Shown one piece after another: positions 1 to 8,204 of a stretch of DNA of 64,000 nt. How positions within the stretch are numbered: the stretch's first letter is position 1; every line of letters begins with the position of its first letter. The stretch covers positions 92,620 through 156,619 of the forward strand of contig JAWKNY010000005.1 of NCBI GenBank assembly GCA_041391485.1, read 5' to 3'. The DNA comes from JACKAF01 sp041391485. GTDB taxonomy: Bacteria > Bdellovibrionota > FAC87 > UBA2466 > JACKAF01. The position numbers and the translations under genes were made by a program. The notes beneath the pieces are model-generated. The model was not told the DNA's origin and ran no database searches. It saw only the letters and a program-made list of their open reading frames with translations.

Positions 1-336
1 GAGATGGAGACCTCCATCGCCGAAACGCGTGAGAGTCTCAAGAATTCTCTTGCGGGATCGTCCTACAATAAGCGGGATCTCAATCTTTGGATGGCATTCG
101 GAGCCCAAGCCGTTTTGGGCCAGCTCGAGCAGCTCAATGAGGTGGAGTCGGCGCTACGAGACGAAGAAGACAGACGCGAGATGTTTCGAGGCGAACTAGC
201 TGAAGTATCGGCCAAACGTAAAGGGCTGGAGAATTTGAGAGAAAATCTGCACAAGAAGTTTAGAGTGGCGCGCGACAAGAAAGAGCAGAAAGAAATTGAG
301 GACATCACGCGCGTATTGAAGAGATTTGTCAGGTGA
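1..336 (+). CDS. fliJ: Flagellar export chaperone FliJ, C-terminal part
   Basis: The frame is open from the first base, so the true start lies upstream and only the last ~111 residues are present. The sequence is charged and strongly helical, with Glu/Lys/Arg-rich heptad-like stretches and no hydrophobic segment, as in FliJ, the coiled-coil export-apparatus protein that links FliI ATPase to FlhA. FliJ is poorly conserved in sequence, so the call rests mainly on helical character and on being first in a run of motE, fliK, flgD and flgE. The stop codon overlaps the upstream end of the next gene's leader. Confidence 0.6.
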   Translation, partial: EMETSIAETRESLKNSLAGSSYNKRDLNLWMAFGAQAVLGQLEQLNEVESALRDEEDRREMFRGELAEVSAKRKGLENLRENLHKKFRVARDKKEQKEIEDITRVLKRFVR

Positions 337-349
337 AAAGGTTTTTCCG

Positions 350-874
350 ATGAAATGGTTCGGATTTGGTGCCGCCACGGTTGTGAGCCTCATTCTCGTT
401 AGCCTTTATGGCTTGCGTTTGGGGGCTGCGGGTGTCGATGGCAAACAGGAGGAGGAGTTTCAGGAACTCCACCGCCTCAGGAAATCCCTGCAGACGCGCG
501 AACGTGCGCTGACAGGGCGGGAAAACGTGGTTGAGAGAAAAGAAAAAGAGGTTCAGGAAAAAGAGCGGATATTGCAAGTCCAGATAGCGCGCTATGAAAA
601 GATCATCAAGGATCTGAATCAAAAGCTCGCTGGCGCTCGCCGCTATGAAGAAGAGCGGGTAGCGGCACTCAAATCAATTTACGAACGCATGGAACCCAAA
701 AGAGCGGCGAAGGTCCTCAATAAGATGGATACCGAGAGTGTCGCTAGCCTTCTGGCTGACATGCGCAAAGAACAAGCCGCCGAAATTCTAGGGCGGATGA
801 CAAGTAATCATGCCAAGGAAGTCAGTGAGCGCTTACTCCAGCGTACACTTTCCTCCACGGCGACTACGAATTAA
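350..874 (+). CDS. MotE-like flagellar protein (MgtE N-terminal-like domain)
   Basis: About 174 residues. A single membrane segment (~5-22) is followed by a long coiled coil (~35-105) and a C-terminal helical repeat domain (~115-165) with the motif YERMEPKRAAKVLNKM, typical of the MgtE-N/FliG-M-like fold found in MotE, a chaperone of the MotC stator protein. I chose ATG 350 because AAAAGG lies just upstream and it begins directly with the membrane anchor. A TTG at 326 is in frame but overlaps fliJ and adds eight unremarkable residues. The flagellar neighbours support a periplasmic assembly role. The stator partner is inferred. Confidence 0.65.
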   Translation: MKWFGFGAATVVSLILVSLYGLRLGAAGVDGKQEEEFQELHRLRKSLQTRERALTGRENVVERKEKEVQEKERILQVQIARYEKIIKDLNQKLAGARRYEEERVAALKSIYERMEPKRAAKVLNKMDTESVASLLADMRKEQAAEILGRMTSNHAKEVSERLLQRTLSSTATTN

Positions 875-907
875 CCCAAACAATATTGAGGGGGGGTGAT
901 TTATGGT

Positions 908-1909
908 ATGGAAATAACAACTAGCAGTGTTCCTACTCGCCCGGTCGAGCCTGAGTCGGGGAACCAATCGGAGACAGAGAAGCTCAAAAAAGACCAAACA
1001 GATGTTGATTTCATGAGCTACCTTCTGGGCCTACCGAACGGAATACCCCAACCCATCATGCCTCAAACGGAACCGAACCCCGAAGCCACAAGCGAAGGGG
1101 AAACTCTTTTTGAGGTTTCAGGCGATCCAGGCAAGTTGATGTTGAATCTGGAAGTTTCCGAGAACCCCAACGGGGAACTCTCCAAGAAGCTTCTAGAGGG
1201 CCTAGCCGAATCAAAATCCGACACTCAAGTCGAAAGCCTCGCGGAACTCATGAAAGCATCCCAGAAAGAAGTTTCTGATCTGGAATTGGAGAAAGGGATA
1301 CAAAAGTATCTCGAATCTGCCAGCCAGTTACAGGAAATGGAGATGGAACCCAAGGTTGATGAAAAGTCAGCCTTGAAAGTTTCAGATGCGACGTGGTTTC
1401 CCGTTTCTTCTGACTCCCCCACCTCCGCGGACTACGTGGAAGTGAACCGAGTGACGGACAAACCAGCTGTTCAGGAGAATAACCTGCAAGAGCTGTTTGA
1501 TGGCGTTCAGTCTCTTGTCCACCGTGGCGGTGGCAAGATGACCGTTTCCCTGAATCCAGAACATCTTGGACAAATGGAAATCGAAGTGAACGCCAAGGGG
1601 AATCGCGTGAGCGTGGAGATGATCTCGCAATCGCATTCCGCCAAGGCCGCTATCGAGAGTCAACTCGCTGATCTACGAACCGCGATGCAGAGTCAGGATC
1701 TCATCCTTGCCAGAGTGCAGGTACAAGTCGGAAACGAAGGGCAATGGGCGTCCCACGCTAATACTGGCGATGGGCGATCGTTCCAATCGACCCGACGTGG
1801 CCCCACTGTGGCCGCGCCCGGCCTCCGCGTCGCTGCGACAAGCCCCATCCGTTCCATTGGAACGGTGACAGGTAGTGCAGGGACCGGTCGTCTGGACTTG
1901 CGAATCTAG
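908..1909 (+). CDS. fliK: Flagellar hook-length control protein FliK
   Basis: About 333 residues. The N-terminal two thirds are low in hydrophobics, rich in Pro, Glu and Ser, and probably disordered, as expected for the molecular-ruler part of FliK. The C-terminal region (~200-285) has the Flg_hook pattern MTVSLNPEHLGQMEIEV followed by a helix with ESQLADLRTAM, the domain that contacts FlhB to switch export specificity. ATG 908 is preferred because a strong purine-rich ribosome site (GAGGGGGG, ~889-896) precedes it; a GTG at 896 inside that site is in frame. Its place before flgD and flgE is canonical. Confidence 0.85.
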   Translation: MEITTSSVPTRPVEPESGNQSETEKLKKDQTDVDFMSYLLGLPNGIPQPIMPQTEPNPEATSEGETLFEVSGDPGKLMLNLEVSENPNGELSKKLLEGLAESKSDTQVESLAELMKASQKEVSDLELEKGIQKYLESASQLQEMEMEPKVDEKSALKVSDATWFPVSSDSPTSADYVEVNRVTDKPAVQENNLQELFDGVQSLVHRGGGKMTVSLNPEHLGQMEIEVNAKGNRVSVEMISQSHSAKAAIESQLADLRTAMQSQDLILARVQVQVGNEGQWASHANTGDGRSFQSTRRGPTVAAPGLRVAATSPIRSIGTVTGSAGTGRLDLRI

Positions 1910-1918
1910 GAGAACAGC

Positions 1919-2770
1919 ATGAACCCAATGCAGGTAAATGGCCCGTCAAAACTGATGTGGGAAGAGCAGCAACAAGTTAAAGGAGACAACATCCTGGGTA
2001 AGGATGACTTCATGAAACTGTTGCTTACTCAGCTCCAGAATCAGGATCCGATGAACCCCATGGAACACGAACAGTTTGCGGCGCAGCTCGCCCAGTTCGG
2101 CTCCTTGGAAAAGCTAAGTGGTATTGAAGAAGGCATCAAAAAGGTGAATAGCGGATTCTCGGACGAGCAAAAACTGCAAGCATTGGGCATGATCGGCAAA
2201 GAGGTTAAAGCGAGCGGAAGTTCCCTGGAGTTGAAAAAGGGAAGTGCCGTGAGCTTTACGCCGGCCTTGCCTCAAAACGCTCAGGCAGTGCGCGCGATGA
2301 TCTACAACGCATCGGGCTCACTCGTACGCACCATCGATCTGAACAATCACGGCGCCGGTGCACCCATTCAGTGGAATGGCAAAGACGATCGCGGACAAGA
2401 GATGCCTTCGGGCGCTTACCGCTTTCAGGTCCTTGCTGCCAAGTCGGATGGATCACCGGTAGAAGTGGGTTCAGACATCAAGGGGACAGTTGTCGGAGTC
2501 GAAGTCAATGGAGAGCGGCCCATGCTGGTCGTTAAGACCTCCAACGGCAACGAAAACGTCGAAGTCTCCAAAGTGCAGAGCGTGATTCTCCCAGAGAAAC
2601 CCGTCACAACAGAGTCCGTCCAAACCGCTCTTCGAAAGCGCACGGAAGGTGCGCCTCAAAGAGTGGCCGAGGCCGCTGAGGATGTTGTGGAAAGTGCAGG
2701 GGATGGCCAGTGGGACAGAGGCTTTAGAGCCTTTGGACCCGAGGACTTTCCCGGAGTGCGACAACGATGA
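1919..2770 (+). CDS. flgD: Flagellar hook cap / basal-body modification protein FlgD
   Basis: 283 residues. The N-terminal signature DDFMKLLLTQLQNQDPMNPM (~29-48) is the conserved FlgD export and cap region, followed by EHEQFAAQLAQFGSLEKL. The middle part (~105-205) contains the FlgD Ig-like fold, with a GKDDRGQEMPSGAYRFQVLA stretch. FlgD forms the temporary cap on which hook subunits polymerise outside the cell. The C-terminal ~50 residues are charged and unusual for the family. The gene is 9 bp behind fliK, and its TGA overlaps the next ATG (ATGA), suggesting translational coupling. Confidence 0.93.
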   Translation: MNPMQVNGPSKLMWEEQQQVKGDNILGKDDFMKLLLTQLQNQDPMNPMEHEQFAAQLAQFGSLEKLSGIEEGIKKVNSGFSDEQKLQALGMIGKEVKASGSSLELKKGSAVSFTPALPQNAQAVRAMIYNASGSLVRTIDLNNHGAGAPIQWNGKDDRGQEMPSGAYRFQVLAAKSDGSPVEVGSDIKGTVVGVEVNGERPMLVVKTSNGNENVEVSKVQSVILPEKPVTTESVQTALRKRTEGAPQRVAEAAEDVVESAGDGQWDRGFRAFGPEDFPGVRQR

Positions 2771-3147
2771 GCATCTCTGAACTCTACAAAGCAGTAAATA
2801 TGATCACCCCGGCGTCGTCGGGGCAGACACCGCAGACGCAGAGGCCGACGCCCTCTAAAGGCCCTTCGGAGTTTGAGAAGGTCCTCGACACTCAGCAGGT
2901 GAATCTGTCCAAACACGCTGCCACACGCATCCGGTCCCGTTCGCTTCCCTGGGATGGCGAAATGGAAAAACGGGTGCGCGAAGGAATGGATGTTGCCGAA
3001 AAGAAGGGGAGCCAGTCGGCTCTGATTCTAGCCGGTGACATTGCTGTAATCGCCAACATCAAATCCCGAACTGTAGTAACCGCTCTCGACAAAAGTGAAA
3101 TGAAAGAACGCGTTTTCACCAATATCGATAGCGCCGTGCTTGTCTAA
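2767..3147 (+). CDS. Flagellar operon protein (TIGR02530-like)
   Basis: 126 residues, with no signal peptide or membrane segment. A Pro/Thr-rich leader is followed by a compact domain containing VNLSKHAATRIRSRSLPW and GDIAVIANIKSRTVVTALD. This pattern matches a small protein that sits between flgD and flgE in many Firmicutes and deltaproteobacterial-type flagellar operons and is called only a 'flagellar operon protein'; its biochemical role is not established. The start overlaps the flgD stop by four bases. Confidence 0.8.
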   Translation: MSISELYKAVNMITPASSGQTPQTQRPTPSKGPSEFEKVLDTQQVNLSKHAATRIRSRSLPWDGEMEKRVREGMDVAEKKGSQSALILAGDIAVIANIKSRTVVTALDKSEMKERVFTNIDSAVLV

Positions 3148-3153
3148 AATCAT

Positions 3154-3211
3154 ACCAAAGCTGGCCTGCGTTCTCGCTAGGAACGTGGAAGCTTTGGTTA
3201 GGTAACTAACC
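3154..3211 (+). promoter_or_regulatory. Two mutually exclusive hairpins in the flgE leader
   Basis: Arms ACCAAAGCT (3154-3162) and AGCTTTGGT (3190-3198) pair perfectly over 9 bp. A second stem, GGTTAG (3196-3201) with CTAACC (3206-3211), pairs over 6 bp with a GTAA loop. The two stems share bases 3196-3198, so only one can form fully. The second ends immediately before the flgE ribosome site AAGGAG (3212-3217). There is no T-run, so neither is a terminator. An mRNA-stability or translation-control role for flgE is inferred. Confidence 0.45.
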
Positions 3212-3223
3212 AAGGAGATGTCT

Positions 3224-4513
3224 ATGAGTCTATACTCTTCTATGGCCACGAGTATTTCGGGGCTAGAAGCGAATGGTCAGAAGCTATCGGTGGTTTCTGA
3301 TAACATCGTAAACGCCAATACCCATGGCTACAAAGCTGCCCGTGGGGAGTTTCAAAACTTTGTGGCGCAAAATCTACTGACCGATCCCGGTCAGCAGATT
3401 GGGCGAGGCGTGACGATGGCCGGGGTGACAACCTTGTTCACTCAAGGGGCTATCAGCACCACGGATCGCAACACCGATGTGGCAGTGAATGGGAACGGTT
3501 TCTTCGTTCTTCGGGACGGAAATAACGGTACCACGTTCACACGCGATGGAAGTTTTCGCTTCGATCGTCACGGCTGGCTGACCACATTGGGTGGGCAACG
3601 TGTGCAGGCCTATCAAGCCAATACCGGTGGTACCATCACTGGAAAATTGGCCGACGTGCGCATTCCCCAAGACACCATGCCGGCCAAACAAAGCCATCGC
3701 ATTCAAATCCACGCCAACCTTGATGCCCGCGCAAAGGTCCATGACATGTTCGACCTGGAACGTCCGCAGGAAACCGCCCAGTTTTCTACGGCCACCCAGA
3801 TGTACGACTCGCTTGGAAACCAGCACGGCGTCAGTATGTTTTTCAACAAGACCGACGACGGCACGTGGGAATGGACGGCGATGGCGGATGGGGCGGAGCT
3901 GGAGAGCGGGAAGAACGGTGAGATGCTCACCGTGGCTCGTGGCCTCTTAGTCTTCGACTCAAAAGGCCGGCTGGAGTATTCGGATCAGCAGCTCGTGGAC
4001 ACGACGTTCACTAACGGCGCCGTTCCGGATCAAAAGCTTGTTTTTGATTTCGGCGATGCTTTGGATGACGGTGGAACCGGGGTAAAAGGAAGTACCCAAT
4101 ACGGTGCCAAGAATGCCGTTTTCCGAAACGTTCAAGATGGCCACGCCTCTGGCGTCCTTCTGGACGTGAACATCGACGAGGAAGGTATTATCTCCGGAGT
4201 CTATTCCAATGGTGCGTCAAAAGCGCTCGGCCAAATGGCGATTGCGCGGTTTGAAGCGACCGATCGGTTGCGAAAAATCGGCAAAAACCAGTTCCGAGAA
4301 ACCGTGGAATCCGGTGGGCCGCTTGTCGGTCGCGCCAATACCAATGGCCGAGGTACCGTGGTGACTCGCGCTCTCGAACGCTCCAACGTGGATTTAGCTG
4401 AGGAGTTTGTAGAGATGCTGCGCGCTCAACGCGGTTTCCAAGCCAGCGCCAAGTCCATTCACACCGCCAACGAAATGTTGGACGAAGTGATTGCTCTGGG
4501 TGGTAGACGCTAA
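3224..4513 (+). CDS. flgE: Flagellar hook protein FlgE
   Basis: 429 residues. The N-terminal rod/hook signature (SLYSSMATSISGLEANGQ, then SDNIVNANTHGYKAARGEFQ) and C-terminal helix (ERSNVDLAEEFVEMLRAQRG, then IHTANEMLDEVIAL) are those of FlgE-type axial proteins. These termini form the coiled-coil core of the hook, and the middle ~300 residues form the outer domains. I prefer ATG 3224 over ATG 3218 because AAGGAG at 3212-3217 would touch the earlier codon but is 6 nt from the later one. It is the last gene of the run and is followed by a strong terminator. Confidence 0.95.
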   Translation: MSLYSSMATSISGLEANGQKLSVVSDNIVNANTHGYKAARGEFQNFVAQNLLTDPGQQIGRGVTMAGVTTLFTQGAISTTDRNTDVAVNGNGFFVLRDGNNGTTFTRDGSFRFDRHGWLTTLGGQRVQAYQANTGGTITGKLADVRIPQDTMPAKQSHRIQIHANLDARAKVHDMFDLERPQETAQFSTATQMYDSLGNQHGVSMFFNKTDDGTWEWTAMADGAELESGKNGEMLTVARGLLVFDSKGRLEYSDQQLVDTTFTNGAVPDQKLVFDFGDALDDGGTGVKGSTQYGAKNAVFRNVQDGHASGVLLDVNIDEEGIISGVYSNGASKALGQMAIARFEATDRLRKIGKNQFRETVESGGPLVGRANTNGRGTVVTRALERSNVDLAEEFVEMLRAQRGFQASAKSIHTANEMLDEVIALGGRR

Positions 4514-4537
4514 TAGGCGGTCACTAAGTTGAGATTA

Positions 4538-4575
4538 AAGTCCGGCGGTCCTTAGGGCCGTCGGACTTTTTTTTT
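4538..4575 (+). terminator. Intrinsic terminator after flgE
   Basis: The stem AAAGTCCGGCGG pairs with CCGTCGGACTTT (one G-T wobble) around a short loop and is followed directly by a run of T. It lies 25 bp behind the flgE stop, so it closes the hook-assembly transcript. Confidence 0.9.
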
Positions 4576-4706
4576 GAGCTAGAACCCCCTTTTCTCTGGC
4601 CTGTTTAGCTAGTACCGCCCAGACCAGAGGCTGGGCGTATTCTGCGCAGAACAGGGGTGTCCTTAGGCATGTGGTGCTGGAGCCGTATTTGCACCTTAAT
4701 GCTGTG

Positions 4707-5806
4707 ATGAAAGCACGCATACCGATAGTGCTTTTCGTTGCGCTTTGTGGTCTGGATGCATACGTTTTAGCAGCCGATAGGATTGAGGACTGCACTGATG
4801 CGAACGAAACGATCGCAGCGCCCGACGTACCTACGCCTATTGCTTTTCATGATCAAGCGGCGCACCCCACCGAGCTTGGAAGCTACGGCACCGTACTAAA
4901 ACCCGGCGACAATCTGCTTGAGTTTCCTTCGGGTCCTTACGTTTTTCTTGTTTACAATAAAAGCGGGCTTCAAGGCGACGACGTCGTTATCGTGTCTCGT
5001 CGCGTGCCTATCGAGATTGAGCTTAAAGCCGAGTCGTCCGGAGAGATCCCTGAAAAGTACCTCTCCACGCACCGTGGTTTGTTGCGTCAGCTCGCCAAAG
5101 AACTCAATATCTCGGAAGACGAAGCAAAAAAATACATCGTGGCCGCGGGCCAGGTTTTTCCTAGTGCTGGCGTGGTCGGAAGGCAGGACAGCAAGTCCGG
5201 CGCTTTCCGCGGGTCCTCAGACACTTTTGAATACGGTCGTTACGTTCTCGGTCGTTACGGTGTAAAGCCGGAAGAAAACACGCGGCTGTTCGATATCGAT
5301 GCCGCGCCCGTGAATCCGCTCACGAATGAAAAGCGCGTTCCCGATCACCAAAAAGAAGCCGACGAGGCGGCGTGGACGATGAAGAATGTGACCGATCCGA
5401 AGATTGGCCCGCTTCGGCGCAAGCTTTTGGAGACCCGCGAGGGGCTTTATCCTTATTTTGCGAGCAAGGAGGCCAAAGAGGCCGGGTTCGTGGACGGCAT
5501 CAAACTTTACGACTTTATGGAAGCGCACGAGGCTGAGATTGTGGCCTTGGTACCGGCCAAATACCGACAGGATCGATTCTATATGGACGTACTGGACGCC
5601 ACCTCCATGCTGCAAACATGGCAGGCCGAAAGCATCGACGTGGCCATTCACAATATGCAAAGTTCCTATGCCCGCTCTTTGCTCGATCCCACCCCGGTCG
5701 CCCGGTGGACGAGGGGATGGCGGCCCGACTGCAGTTCCTGCAAGCCGCCTTGAAAGTGGCCGAAAAGCACGCCGGCAACCCCACCGCAGAGCTTGTCACG
5801 CCTTAA
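4707..5806 (+). CDS. Secreted protein of unknown function, frame interrupted near the 3' end
   Basis: The protein begins with a clear Sec signal (MKARIPIVLFVALCGLDAYV, cleavage near ALA-A) if ATG 4707 is used; a GTG at 4671 is also in frame. It has no recognised domain. The mature part is acidic and mostly helical after residue ~110, with a segment around ELNISEDEAKKYIVAAGQVF. Near 5690-5700 the frame breaks. Restoring one C in the run ACCCC joins ...LLDPTP to GRPVDEGMAARLQFLQ and extends the protein to the stop at 5806. The break fits the general indel pattern of this assembly and is not evidence of decay. Confidence 0.6.
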
Positions 5807-5833
5807 TCATTTCCGCTACTTACCCGCTTTTTC

Positions 5834-5861
5834 TTGAGCGTATCTTCAGAAATGTTAAAGT
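5834..5861 (+). promoter_or_regulatory. Possible sigma-70-type promoter
   Basis: TTGAGC (5834-5839) and TAAAGT (5856-5861) are separated by 16 bp. The site lies between the secreted-protein gene and the next small gene and, if real, argues for the later start (5936) of that gene. Each hexamer has mismatches to consensus. Confidence 0.3.
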
Positions 5862-5935
5862 GCGCTTCCGTGCGTTCTATTCCCGGCATTTTAGTTTTCT
5901 GCTCTTCGTGCAAGCGTCCTTCGGAAACTGTCCGA

Positions 5936-6379
5936 ATGATATTGCGCGCGAGTGACCCTTCGCTCATCCTGCCCGCGGAAACGTGGGATCCGGCGAATGG
6001 CTTGGGCGTGGCCCGACTTCCTGTTTTTTTGGATCGCCTGGTAAGTAGCTCCGGTGTCTCAACGGGGGCCGTTTTTGAAGTGTGGCAGGTAGAGACTCCT
6101 TATGGAGAGGAGCTGATTGCGGTTTGTACGTACTCCCTGGAACGAGTGGAGGCGCAGCTGTTGGAACTCAACCCGGGGAGTGAGTTGCTTTCGCGCCTGC
6201 CGGCTAGACTTTGGTTGGTTCGAGCGTTAGGGGAAGACACTATCTCGCAGGTACGTTTGCGGTTTGAAGGCACGACGGAGGCCCAGCAGGGGCTCAAAGT
6301 AAGTCTACGGCGTGCCGCCTTCAATTCCCTGCGAACCCATCTCAATCCCGACGCTCGGCTCTCGCTTCAAGCGCCTTAA
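5936..6379 (+). CDS. Hypothetical protein
   Basis: About 147 residues from ATG 5936; the frame stays open back to 5834, and a start at 5852 is also possible. It has no signal peptide, membrane segment or recognised motif. It appears to be a mixed alpha/beta soluble protein with the stretches FLDRLVSSSGVSTGAVFEVW and LWLVRALGEDTISQVRLRF. It is convergent with the YceI-like gene, with 2 bp between stop codons. I do not recognise the family. Confidence 0.5.
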   Translation: MILRASDPSLILPAETWDPANGLGVARLPVFLDRLVSSSGVSTGAVFEVWQVETPYGEELIAVCTYSLERVEAQLLELNPGSELLSRLPARLWLVRALGEDTISQVRLRFEGTTEAQQGLKVSLRRAAFNSLRTHLNPDARLSLQAP

Positions 6380-6381
6380 CT

Positions 6382-7125
6382 TTACTTGCAGCCGGGAGTA
6401 AAGGTGGTCTCAAATCCCACGTCTACAAAACTCGATAAGAAGTGGTGGTTGCAACGCTCCAGAAGCTTGTGAATCTCGTTCATGGAAACGGCCGAAGCGT
6501 AAACGATGCGGCCCGGCCCGGTGCTATTCATGGTGATGTTTTTAGCGCTGCGGGTGATGTTGACCGGGATTTCCATTTTGTGGGCCTTCTTATTGAGCGT
6601 AAGGTCGATAGTCAGATTGGCTTTCCAAGTTCCCGTTTTCTGCCAAGGGGTGATGCTGAAGCTGAACGGAGCTATGCTTTCCCCTTCTTTTTCCACACCC
6701 AAAATGTAGCGCTTTACTCGGTTGTCACGCGGAAGGTTGTCACTATTCCAGGAGCTTAAATCGATGGCTCCCACGCCGCCCGCATCCGTCTCTTCTTTGT
6801 CCGCCAGGATATTGATGGAGTAACGATCAAATCTCCCGGTGACGGGGGCGTCCTTATTTTTGAAAGAGGTCACATCCAAGCGGGATTTTGCGAGAGAAAT
6901 CCGCCAAACATTCTTTTCGTCGCAGGAAGGCGCTTCTGCCTGCTGGTATTCTTTCCATTCCTTTTTTGCAAAGCTTGTATTGACCTCGGGCTCTTCCAGA
7001 ATGGGAATGGCCTTCGGATCAAACTTCTTGTTTTCTATGTGCTCCGGCGGCGTATTGTTTTTGCCGGAAAAGGCTGGCAGATTTAGCGCATAAACCGCGC
7101 AAAGGGCGATAAGTAAGGAACGCAT
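6382..7125 (-). CDS. YceI-like secreted protein
   Basis: 247 residues with a Sec signal (MRSLLIALCAVYALNLPAFS). The mature part shows a YceI/lipocalin-like arrangement: SRLDVTSFKNKDAPVTGRF, then IDLSSWNSDNLPRDNRVKRY and YILGVEKEG, followed by beta strands. YceI proteins are periplasmic beta-barrels that bind polyisoprenoid-type lipids; that ligand is family knowledge, not shown here. The start overlaps the hpt stop as TGATG, so the two are probably translated together. The N-terminal 70 residues before the domain are not typical. Confidence 0.6.
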   Translation of the reverse strand: MRSLLIALCAVYALNLPAFSGKNNTPPEHIENKKFDPKAIPILEEPEVNTSFAKKEWKEYQQAEAPSCDEKNVWRISLAKSRLDVTSFKNKDAPVTGRFDRYSINILADKEETDAGGVGAIDLSSWNSDNLPRDNRVKRYILGVEKEGESIAPFSFSITPWQKTGTWKANLTIDLTLNKKAHKMEIPVNITRSAKNITMNSTGPGRIVYASAVSMNEIHKLLERCNHHFLSSFVDVGFETTFTPGCK

Positions 7126-7673
7126 CAGGTGTCCTCCAAAGTATAAATGGCTTTCAAGTTGCGGTACTTTTCGTCAAAGTCCAGGCCATAACCGACCAGA
7201 AACTTGTCTTCAACATCCAGCCCAACGTAGTCCACGTGTACCTGGGCTTCACGCCGACTCGGTTTGTTGAGCAGCGAGCAGACCTTCACCGAAGCGGCTT
7301 CGGACTGCTTAAATTTCTCGAGCAGGAACTTTACGGTAAGCCCGGAGTCTACACTCTCGTCCAAAATCAGAAGGTGGTTGCCGGGTACGGGGTTTTCAAT
7401 ATCTTTGGTCATGACGACATTACCGGTGCTCTTGGTACCGGAGCCGTAACTGGACACTCGCACAAAATCAATAAGCACCGGCATCTCAATACGGCGCATG
7501 AGATCGGCGGCGAAAAACAGGGCCCCTTTCAAAGTAACAACGATGATCAGTTCTCCCCCGGACTGGGTAAGCGGCCGGTAATCCGCCTCAATGCGACGGG
7601 CTAAGTCCGCCACGGCCGACTGGATCTTTTCTTCCGAGAGGAACAACTTAAGATTGGAGCGGTTTGCACTCAT
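7125..7673 (-). CDS. hpt: Hypoxanthine phosphoribosyltransferase
   Basis: 182 residues, the normal length for bacterial Hpt, which salvages hypoxanthine (and guanine) using PRPP. The type I PRT fold is clear: the PRPP loop HLLILDESVDSGLTVKF (~100-116) and the N-terminal VVTLKGALFFAADLMRRI. The acidic pair reads Asp-Glu where Glu-Asp is usual, and the loop has Ser for Thr, so substrate preference should be stated cautiously. The C-terminal VGLDVEDKFLVGYGLDFDEK region is typical. ATG overlaps the upstream stop (ATGA). Confidence 0.9.
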   Translation of the reverse strand: MSANRSNLKLFLSEEKIQSAVADLARRIEADYRPLTQSGGELIIVVTLKGALFFAADLMRRIEMPVLIDFVRVSSYGSGTKSTGNVVMTKDIENPVPGNHLLILDESVDSGLTVKFLLEKFKQSEAASVKVCSLLNKPSRREAQVHVDYVGLDVEDKFLVGYGLDFDEKYRNLKAIYTLEDT

Positions 7674-8151
7674 TTGGAACTCTCCCTAAGGCGGTTAATC
7701 GCGTTTTTGATTGCGCCTAGACTGCCAAAACCTTTGGTGGCCAAGTGCTTCATCAAGGTGGCACCCCCAAGCGGGATGGTTGCCAGATAACCTTTGGTGA
7801 CCAGGCCTATAGCGCCGATATGGAGTGTGGGAACCATCTTGCGATTGGGGTCTGCGTCGGTGAGCAAGCCGAAGAGAAAGATCGCCATCTCGCCAAGGTT
7901 GTCGGTTTCGTACTCATGAATGGCGGCAATGGCTCCGGGCGGGATAATAAATACCATGTCGGGTTTTGAGGGGGCGTCTCAAGCAGCACGGGTTCACCGT
8001 TTTCTTTGGTGATGGTGAGCTTTTCACCGCTGCCTACCGCAATTCCGATTTCGATGGAATCCCTAAGAGGACTGAGGCCCTTGCGCACAACGGGCCGCGC
8101 CAGGAAGTTTTTGAGTGTACCCAACCAATCCGGACTCAGATGCTCAGACAT
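7670..8151 (-). CDS. Small protein, possibly SCP2 sterol-carrier-like; frame interrupted
   Basis: The N-terminal half (MSEHLSPDWLGTLKNFLARP ... KLTITKENGEPVLLETPP) and C-terminal half (MVFIIPPGAIAAIHEY ... LGAIKNAINRL) lie in different frames. One missing C in the C5 run near 7970-7975 joins them through TPPSKPDM. The joined ~160-residue protein has the strand-helix order of SCP2-like lipid-binding domains (glycine-rich C-terminal helix, a central KPDMVFIIPPG strand), but similarity is weak. The stop overlaps the hpt start, so a shared transcript is likely. GTG 8166 is an alternative start. Confidence 0.5.
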
Positions 8152-8204
8152 GACTCCGTATATCACCCTGAGGGCGAATAACCAAGTCTGACCTCTTTAA
8201 GCTT

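Noticed and set aside
5217..5660. 147-codon minus-strand open frame within the secreted orphan gene
   Set aside because: It is antisense to the signal-peptide-bearing frame and lacks a start context.
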